Origin: Methylococcus sp.
Lineage (GTDB): Bacteria > Pseudomonadota > Gammaproteobacteria > Methylococcales > Methylococcaceae
DNA length: 33,578 nucleotides
Assembly (NCBI GenBank): GCA_007280285.1
Contig: QYQA01000066.1
Span: 1 to 33,578, forward strand
Direction: 5' to 3'
Made by a program: the position numbers and the translations under genes
The notes under the pieces: generated by a model
Seen by the model: only the letters and a program-made list of their open reading frames with translations
Database searches by the model: none
What the model was told of the DNA's origin: nothing
In this document: positions 24,779-33,578 of the stretch, piece after piece
How the letters are laid out: every line of letters begins with the position of its first letter
Numbering within the stretch: position 1 is the stretch's first letter

Positions 24779-25822
24779 TCATATATCAACGCGTGCCATC
24801 TGAATGACTTCTCGAAGGACGGTCGTTGCATAGGATCCGGCGGGCAGGGTAAAACTGATCTTGATCGCGTCGATTCCGATACTTTCATACCGGAGATGCT
24901 CAGGACAAAGCCTAAATGGGCGCCGTTGGGTTTCAAGGCCTTCTTGCCGCAAGCCTTCGACGAGATCGAGATGTTGCTCTTCTATCGCTTCTTCCATGAA
25001 GCGGGCTTTTCCAGTGGCGCTCGAGGGTGCTTGTCCTACCAAGACACCACTGGGATGAATGACCTTGGTGGCGAGCCGTTCCTGAATCGCCTGATCGAGG
25101 GGATCTGGGATGAAGAAACTTTTGGAATCCTCAAACATGAAGACATCACCGTCAACCCATTGATCCCACTCACGCCCCATGACCCTTTGGGCCAAAAGGT
25201 CATTGAAAATCTGAGAGCGTGCTGCTGAGAGAAAAAGCCCACGCCGGTGAGCGTCGATCTTTCGCTCTTTATCTTTAAACAGCTGCCGCGCCCGTTCGGT
25301 GTTATCGCCCTGATGGCCAAAGCGCTGTGGGCCAAAATAATTGGGAACCCCAAAGGTCTGAATGGCTGTTAATCGCGCTTCAAGCGTTTCAGGCGCCACG
25401 CTCAACTGACGGAGGCAGAGGCTGAATCGATTGCCTTTCAGGGCCCCTTTTCTCAGCTTTCGGGCGTTTCGCGCCGCGGTGAGAATCCTGATTGTTGGCG
25501 TATTGAACCGTGTCCAGTCAGGATCCTCTTTTCCAGGCAATTGAATGCTGAACCATTGTGTGGTTAACCCGTGACGGTCTTTAAGGCCCGCATAGCTGAC
25601 GTCACGTATTCTGACACCGCAAAAGGCGGCCAGCTGGCGGGCCACCACATCGGTATTTTCTCCCGCCTTTTCGACGTGGACGAAGGCATGTTCACCTTCT
25701 CCCGAGATGTCAAAACTTAAGATTTCCTCAACAATAAAATCCATGGGGGTCAGCTTGATCACCCCATGGGCTGCTGGAACGCCATGGCTATGCGGTAAGT
25801 CAGCGGTGGGGTCTGACGTCAC
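24779..25822 (-). CDS. truD: tRNA pseudouridine(13) synthase TruD
   Basis: A 347-residue enzyme that isomerises U13 of tRNA-Glu to pseudouridine. The catalytic Asp is in SYAGLKDRHGLTTQWFSI (~80-97). Other TruD signatures are FIVEEILSFDISGEGEHAFVHVEKAGENT near the N-terminus, the RNRFSL-like KGNRFSLCLR, and VPNYFGPQRFG around 155. Motifs in order and length agree with bacterial TruD. It starts 4 bases after ispF and is followed by arsC. The ispD-ispF-truD order is typical of gammaproteobacteria. Confidence 0.96.
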   Translation of the reverse strand: MTSDPTADLPHSHGVPAAHGVIKLTPMDFIVEEILSFDISGEGEHAFVHVEKAGENTDVVARQLAAFCGVRIRDVSYAGLKDRHGLTTQWFSIQLPGKEDPDWTRFNTPTIRILTAARNARKLRKGALKGNRFSLCLRQLSVAPETLEARLTAIQTFGVPNYFGPQRFGHQGDNTERARQLFKDKERKIDAHRRGLFLSAARSQIFNDLLAQRVMGREWDQWVDGDVFMFEDSKSFFIPDPLDQAIQERLATKVIHPSGVLVGQAPSSATGKARFMEEAIEEQHLDLVEGLRQEGLETQRRPFRLCPEHLRYESIGIDAIKISFTLPAGSYATTVLREVIQMARVDI

Positions 25823-25826
25823 TTGA

Positions 25827-26303
25827 TTAGGGCTTTTCTATGAGGGCAACCGCCATCGATGAGATGCCTTCGCCGCGGCCTTCAAACCCCATTCCCTCGG
25901 TGGTGGTGGCCTTGACGTTGACAGCATCGATCTTAATAAGAAGGTCTTGGGCAATGTTTGCGCGCATTCTTTCGATGTAAGGGGCTAACTTTGGGAGTTG
26001 CGCAATGATCGTGACATCGACATTGACGACGACATAGGATTGTTGAGTTAATTTAGCCACAATATCCCTTAAGAGGATACGACTGTCGATGCCTTTAAAG
26101 TGTTGGTCAGTATCTGGAAAATGGCGACCAATGTCGCCTAAGCCTGCAGCGCCCAAGAGGGCATCTGAGAGGGCATGAAGGGCCACATCGCCATCAGAGT
26201 GGGCCGCAAGACTCTTCGAATAATCGATGGGGACGCCGCCAAGAATCAATTGACCGCCTTCGGTGAAACGGTGGGCATCGTACCCTTGTCCAACTCTGAT
26301 CAT
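25827..26303 (-). CDS. ispF: 2-C-methyl-D-erythritol 2,4-cyclodiphosphate synthase
   Basis: A 158-residue cytoplasmic enzyme of the MEP isoprenoid pathway. It converts CDP-ME 2-phosphate to MEcPP with release of CMP. The zinc ligands are in GQGYDAHRF (Asp9, His11) and the His of [33 protein letters not shown] and [15 protein letters not shown] are the remaining signatures, the latter binding the cytidine. The family works as a trimer with active sites at interfaces. AGGA lies 11 bases upstream of the ATG. A 71-base gap separates it from ispD. Confidence 0.97.
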   Translation of the reverse strand: MIRVGQGYDAHRFTEGGQLILGGVPIDYSKSLAAHSDGDVALHALSDALLGAAGLGDIGRHFPDTDQHFKGIDSRILLRDIVAKLTQQSYVVVNVDVTIIAQLPKLAPYIERMRANIAQDLLIKIDAVNVKATTTEGMGFEGRGEGISSMAVALIEKP

Positions 26304-26374
26304 GAGATCTTATTCCTATTTGAGTGATGATTTAAAAAAAAACCGACGCACGGACTTGGATCACAGGTTGTGCC

Positions 26375-27106
26375 TTACACTGATGGGCCCTGGGCCAGAT
26401 TCGGGGCGTTCTCCTTCATTTGTTCCTCAAGAAAAAAAGCGGCAAGGCCAAGATCTTCTGGGCGTGTGATCTTGATATTATCGGGACGGCCTTCAATGAT
26501 CCGAGGTTTTAGGCCGGTCCACTCGATCGCACTCGCTTCATCGGTGATTAAGGCGCCTTCAAAAAGACCCTCACGAAGCGCCGTTCTAAGGGCTTCATAA
26601 CGAAACATTTGCGGTGTCTGCGCCCGCCAAATCTGCCGTCGATCGGTGGTTTCTAGGACGCGCCCTGCTTCAACACGTTTTAAGGTATCGCTGACCGGTA
26701 AGGCGAGTAATCCACCCACGGGGTCATCAGAGAGAGTCTTCATGAGCTTTAGGATGTCGCTTTGGGTGATACAAAGCCTCGCTGCATCGTGGACAAGCAC
26801 CCAATCCATCGGGGCAGCAAGCTTGCTGAGGTGATCAAGTCCCATGAGAACGGAGTCCGCTCGCTCTTGGCCACCTTCTGCTCTAAGGATCCGTGGGTGG
26901 TTGTCAAAGGGAAGCTCTTCCCAATAGCCATCCAAAGGCCCAAGGGCTACCGCAATGGCTGAAATGTCAGGCACCGCAAGAAGCCGTTCAAGGGTGTGTT
27001 GCAGCACGGGTTTGCCGAGGACCTCTAGGTACTGTTTGGGTCGGTCGGATGCCATTCTTGTCCCTACGCCAGCTGCAGGAACCACGGCCCAGAAACGGTC
27101 TTTCAT
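26375..27106 (-). CDS. ispD: 2-C-methyl-D-erythritol 4-phosphate cytidylyltransferase
   Basis: A 243-residue nucleotidyltransferase that couples MEP to CTP in isoprenoid synthesis. The nucleotide loop [35 protein letters not shown] is intact, with the conserved Arg and Lys. [11 protein letters not shown] follows near 108 (most relatives have Pro in place of Leu). [27 protein letters not shown] is the C-terminal signature. The product feeds IspE (not in this window), then IspF encoded next door. The upstream ftsB gap is 53 bases with no visible terminator. Confidence 0.97.
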   Translation of the reverse strand: MKDRFWAVVPAAGVGTRMASDRPKQYLEVLGKPVLQHTLERLLAVPDISAIAVALGPLDGYWEELPFDNHPRILRAEGGQERADSVLMGLDHLSKLAAPMDWVLVHDAARLCITQSDILKLMKTLSDDPVGGLLALPVSDTLKRVEAGRVLETTDRRQIWRAQTPQMFRYEALRTALREGLFEGALITDEASAIEWTGLKPRIIEGRPDNIKITRPEDLGLAAFFLEEQMKENAPNLAQGPSV

Positions 27107-27159
27107 CGGTGGTGAAGAGTGCTTGATTGACAGTGTGATCGCACTGATGCCCCATGGCT

Positions 27160-27552
27160 TCAGTGCTTGCTAGGGGTTATCGCCTTCCCGGGTGGCTTTG
27201 CCTTTGCGTGGTCTTTGTTCCGCGCTTTAGGTTGATCAACGGTGACCTCGGGTGCCAACGGCTTGATGGGCGTTTGCGTCTCTTCGTCGTAGACCTGGAC
27301 GTAGGTTTCGCCAGGCTTGACCATGCCGAGATCGTGTCGAGCTCGTTCTTCGATGGCATCAGAGCCATCGCGAAGATCGATCACATCGGCAGCCACTGCT
27401 GCATTACGGACTTTACGCTTTTCGCCTTCCTGCTGAAGTTCTTCAATACGGTGCGTTGTTTCACGGAGTTCCTCAACGCCACCATCACCGAACCAGAGTC
27501 GGTATTGGAGTGCCGCAATCAGTAACAGCAGGAAAACGATCAGCTTAGACAA
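27160..27552 (-). CDS. ftsB: Cell division protein FtsB
   Basis: A 130-residue bitopic divisome protein. Residues 3-20 form the single membrane span ([19 protein letters not shown]), and 27-60 the periplasmic coiled coil with heptad-spaced Leu/Val. The conserved [23 protein letters not shown] segment binds FtsL/FtsQ and activates septal synthesis. The tail (~95-130), rich in Pro, Lys and Ala, is longer than in E. coli FtsB (103 residues) and looks disordered. Its position between eno and ispD is standard for gammaproteobacteria. Confidence 0.95.
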   Translation of the reverse strand: MSKLIVFLLLLIAALQYRLWFGDGGVEELRETTHRIEELQQEGEKRKVRNAAVAADVIDLRDGSDAIEERARHDLGMVKPGETYVQVYDEETQTPIKPLAPEVTVDQPKARNKDHAKAKPPGKAITPSKH

Positions 27553-27570
27553 GGGTCTGACCTTAAGGTG

Positions 27571-29719
<2,149 letters not shown>

Positions 29720-29724
29720 GATCT

Positions 29725-31389
<1,665 letters not shown>

Positions 31390-31431
31390 TCACCAAGTCC
31401 CTGTTGCTGGAATTTGATCTGGCAGGTACCT

Positions 31432-31460
31432 ATTTTACTTCACCGTCAGGCAGCCGTCAC
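31432..31460 (-). promoter_or_regulatory. Candidate sigma-70 promoter for pyrG
   Basis: On the minus strand GTGACG, 17 bases, then TAAAAT match the -35/-10 pattern (four and five of six). A start near 31424 would leave a leader of about 68 bases before pyrG. It lies inside the divergent interval shared with the DUF4156 gene. Confidence 0.45.
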
Positions 31461-31530
31461 CGGATATGGCTTCTTGATTCAGCATAATCCGTTTAAAATT
31501 AGAACATTGTTGCTTTTTGAGGTCATTCTA

Positions 31531-31854
31531 ATGCGGTCCACCTTCAACGTTCTGCTGTTCATCACGCTTTTAGCCATCACCAGCTCTGGGTGCACCTGGG
31601 TTGATTTGAAACCACAGGGCGAAAAGGTCAAGCTGCTGACCGCGCTGAATGCTCGAAAATGCAAAAAAATTGGTCATGTGACCTCCAACACGACGGACTC
31701 CGTGGCTTATATCCCGAGAGACTCTGAATCAGTTAATGATGAACTCTCTCGGCTTGCACGGAACTACGCCGGGCAGATGGGTGGCAATGCCATTGTTTCT
31801 ACCGGCGTCGCCCATGACGGTGAACAATCCTTCAACGTTTTCTACTGCAAATAA
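31531..31854 (+). CDS. DUF4156-like small lipoprotein
   Basis: A 107-residue lipoprotein. The track begins at 31375, but ATG 31531 follows GAGG at 8 bases and starts a clean signal peptide (MRSTFNVLLFITLLAITSSGC, lipobox SSGC, Cys21). The mature part (QGEKVKLLTALNARKCKKIGHVTSNT, then LSRLARNYAGQMGGNAIV) has the DUF4156/YdgH-RcnB-like pattern in which a small alpha/beta domain contains a conserved Cys and a GGNA turn. The second and third cysteines (LNARKCKK, FNVFYC) could pair. The function is unknown. It is the only plus-strand gene between pyrG and the window end, and its stop is 4 bases from the tilS stop. Confidence 0.85.
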   Translation: MRSTFNVLLFITLLAITSSGCTWVDLKPQGEKVKLLTALNARKCKKIGHVTSNTTDSVAYIPRDSESVNDELSRLARNYAGQMGGNAIVSTGVAHDGEQSFNVFYCK

Positions 31855-31858
31855 TCTT

Positions 31859-33184
31859 TTAGGGATCCTGCCGCTCGGGCTTTAATCCTTGAGTGTTTTT
31901 TGCGGCGGCTGAAAACGCTTCGTCTATCCATAAATCACCCACCGCTGCTAATTTCTCATCGAGATAAATTATCGGCATGGTTTTTCGGACCCAAGGGGGG
32001 ACGCCTGCTTCTTGAAACAGTTTACGAAGGTCTTGGTGGCCCGCGCGCCCTTTAATTTTTATCTTTTCACCCCCTTGTCGGTAACGGACTGAGATCTTGT
32101 GAGCGTGCCAGTCCATGAGGTCAATGCCATCACCAAAGGTCTCGTGCAGCACCAAGCTCCCATTCTGTTCAAGCTGAATCAGTCGGGTGGTTGAAGCAAT
32201 CGGCACAGACGTGACTTTAGGGATTTCGGGGCGGGGAGGATGGAGGTAGAGGCGCCCACGATAGCGCCGAATTTGTCCTTGTGCCCAAGCAATATTGGGG
32301 TTGCGATCCTCCGCTGCGGAGAGGCCTTCGCCGCAAATACGTTCGATCATCTTGGTCGATGGCAGTCTATATCCCAAACAGCGGATCCAGCGCCTAACGA
32401 TAGCTCGTTGCAACGCTGGCCCCAGCCTTATCAGTCGATCGACGTCGAGACACGAGCCTTTTAAGGTCTTTTCGTAATGTTCCTCGATCGCTTCTTCCAG
32501 CAGTTGTTCTGCCTCCGCCACATGCTGCGCGCTCCTCGCGATGACAGCGCTTAGCGTGGGCCAGCGTTGTTGGATGATAGGGAGAATCTCACGCCGGACT
32601 AAATTACGATCCATGCGCGCGTCCTGATTGCTCGGGTCCTCCACCCAGGAGATGTCCTTCTCGAGACCAACTTTCATGATGTCCTCACGCGTTACGCCCA
32701 AGAGAGGCCTCATGAGGCATCCATCTTGAAAAGACGTTCTTAAGGGCATCGCCGAAAGACCTCGAAGGCCAGCGCCTCTAAAAAGCTGCAAGAGAAACGT
32801 CTCGGCCTGGTCGTCTTGATGTTGGGCCAACACTAAGGCCTCTTTCGGCTTGATGATCGAGGCAAAAGCCTCGTAGCGACAGTTGCGCGCCTTTTCTTCA
32901 GGGCTTTCGCCTGGGGCGTGACGGGCATCCACCTTGATGATCACGAGGGGGATCTCCAATTGGCCACTATAAGAGCTGCAGTGGGCAGTCCATTGGTCCG
33001 CTTGATCATGAAGCCCATGATGAACATGGATCGCTTTAACGATGCTATGGGGCAGAAAATGTCGAATTTCAGCGAATAGCGTTAACAGAACGCTTGAATC
33101 GATGCCGCCGCTGTAGCCGACCCAATAGGTACTAGCGCTTGGCCATCTCCTCAGCTGATCGAGGAGATAAGCGGGTGTCAGCAT
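31859..33184 (-). CDS. tilS: tRNA(Ile)-lysidine synthase TilS
   Basis: This PP-loop ATPase attaches lysine to C34 of tRNA-Ile(CAU) so that it reads AUA instead of AUG. The P-loop motif is VGYSGGIDSSVLL. Next come HVHHGLHDQADQW, ALVLAQHQDDQAETFLLQLFRGAGLRGL, and RPLLGVTREDI. The TilS middle domain and the C-terminal RAGHQDLRKLFQEAGVPPWVRKTMPIIYLDEKL complete the family pattern. The track start (33241) overlaps accA by 32 bases with no ribosome site. ATG 33184, with AAGG ahead of it, gives 441 residues and places the P-loop about 22 residues in, as is usual. Start confidence is moderate. Confidence 0.95.
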   Translation of the reverse strand: MLTPAYLLDQLRRWPSASTYWVGYSGGIDSSVLLTLFAEIRHFLPHSIVKAIHVHHGLHDQADQWTAHCSSYSGQLEIPLVIIKVDARHAPGESPEEKARNCRYEAFASIIKPKEALVLAQHQDDQAETFLLQLFRGAGLRGLSAMPLRTSFQDGCLMRPLLGVTREDIMKVGLEKDISWVEDPSNQDARMDRNLVRREILPIIQQRWPTLSAVIARSAQHVAEAEQLLEEAIEEHYEKTLKGSCLDVDRLIRLGPALQRAIVRRWIRCLGYRLPSTKMIERICGEGLSAAEDRNPNIAWAQGQIRRYRGRLYLHPPRPEIPKVTSVPIASTTRLIQLEQNGSLVLHETFGDGIDLMDWHAHKISVRYRQGGEKIKIKGRAGHQDLRKLFQEAGVPPWVRKTMPIIYLDEKLAAVGDLWIDEAFSAAAKNTQGLKPERQDP

Positions 33185-33209
33185 CGACCGAACCTTCAGT
33201 GGGTCCGCA

Positions 33210-33578
33210 TCAACTTGGATTCGCTTCCTCAAAAACGCCATAAGACATCAATTTTTGATAGCGTTTCTCAAGGAGTGTGTCGAGTGGAATAGCCTTCAGT
33301 TCGGCCAGCGATCGTTTAAGCGCACGAGCGATGGCTTCTGCGGTGTTCTCACGATCACGATGACAACCCCCTAGAGGCTCAGGGATGATTTCATCGATCA
33401 GTGAGAGCCCTAAAAGGCGATCGGAAGTAATGCCCATGGCTTCAGCGGCGAGTTCCGCCTTATCAGCACTTTTCCAAAGAATCGTGGCACATCCCTCGGG
33501 TGATATGACCGAATAAGTACTGTATTGAAGCATCATGAGTCGATCACCCACCCCAATGGCTAAAGCGCCCCCTGAGCC
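33210..33578 (-). CDS. accA: Acetyl-CoA carboxylase carboxyltransferase subunit alpha, C-terminal part
   Basis: The last 122 residues of AccA; the rest lies beyond the right edge. The frame is open to the edge as [17 protein letters not shown], followed by [45 protein letters not shown] and a final [11 protein letters not shown], all standard. AccA with AccD transfers the carboxyl group from biotin to acetyl-CoA to form malonyl-CoA. The M at 33551 in the track is an internal GTG codon, not a start. The stop lies 25 bases upstream of the preferred tilS start, so the two are probably co-transcribed. Confidence 0.97.
   Translation of the reverse strand, partial: GSGGALAIGVGDRLMMLQYSTYSVISPEGCATILWKSADKAELAAEAMGITSDRLLGLSLIDEIIPEPLGGCHRDRENTAEAIARALKRSLAELKAIPLDTLLEKRYQKLMSYGVFEEANPS

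Noticed and set aside
26334-26353. A nine-base A-run (T-run on the minus strand) between ispD and ispF as a terminator
   Set aside because: The preceding stem is only three base pairs (CCG/CGG), too weak for intrinsic termination; ispF is probably still co-transcribed.

Overview
The window reads as a chromosomal segment of a Gram-negative gammaproteobacterium that I cannot name to genus. The evidence is gene content: Hda carrying a beta-clamp motif, FtsB, KdsA, TilS-AccA, a pyrG-kdsA-eno-ftsB-ispD-ispF-truD run, MltD, CreA and several lipoproteins. Genes are tightly packed, with many 4-bp start/stop overlaps. The exception is the first ~775 bases, which hold no intact protein gene.

Layout. 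(1) 1-863: the 5' end of an IS1595-type transposase, broken by an in-frame TAG and cut by the window edge; then ~700 bases without a recognisable gene but with three perfect 10-bp hairpins; then tRNA-Ser(UGA) on the minus strand. (2) 1122-3679, plus strand: a small periplasmic cytochrome c with a strong terminator, the lytic transglycosylase MltD, and CreA. (3) 3663-11544, minus strand: a nine-gene run, mostly with 4-bp overlaps, that looks like an unusual-fatty-acid or membrane-protection operon. It holds a coclaurine-N-methyltransferase-like CFA-superfamily enzyme, DUF2878, DUF1295, a DUF6134-like periplasmic protein, a Blc lipocalin, a three-histidine-box desaturase, an FAD amine-oxidase-like protein, DUF1365 and a CFA synthase. 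A dyad (CCTATG-N8-CATAGG) lies just upstream and overlaps a possible -10 element. (4) 11784-19502, plus strand: an Anbu locus comprising a circularly permuted ATP-grasp, an alpha-E protein, the Anbu proteasome-like peptidase, and a 1092-residue transglutaminase fused to a DUF2126 putative amidoligase. It is followed 13 bases later by an HPPD-like (VOC-fold) protein. (5) 19529-22121, plus strand: cysQ, trkA and a rhodanese. (6) 22122-33578, minus strand: accA (partial), tilS, pyrG, kdsA, eno, ftsB, ispD, ispF, truD, arsC, wrbA, hda and panE, interrupted only by a small plus-strand DUF4156 lipoprotein gene.

How they work together. Region 3 encodes successive modifications of phospholipid acyl chains (desaturation, methylation, oxidation), plus a lipocalin and membrane proteins that probably handle the products. 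Region 4 combines two kinds of predicted peptide/amide ligase (ATP-grasp and glutamine-synthetase-like), a transglutaminase and a self-contained Thr peptidase. This has the logic of a peptide-synthesis, conjugation and cleavage system with no established substrate, and the adjoining HPPD-like protein is the least expected member. Region 6 is housekeeping: CTP, KDO, isoprenoid precursors, glycolysis, divisome, tRNA modification, fatty-acid initiation and control of replication initiation.

Several starts were moved from the ORF track using Shine-Dalgarno sequences, signal peptides or catalytic N-termini: cytochrome c, mltD, anbu, hda, arsC, eno, the DUF4156 gene and tilS. All identifications come from reading motifs; no database search was run.
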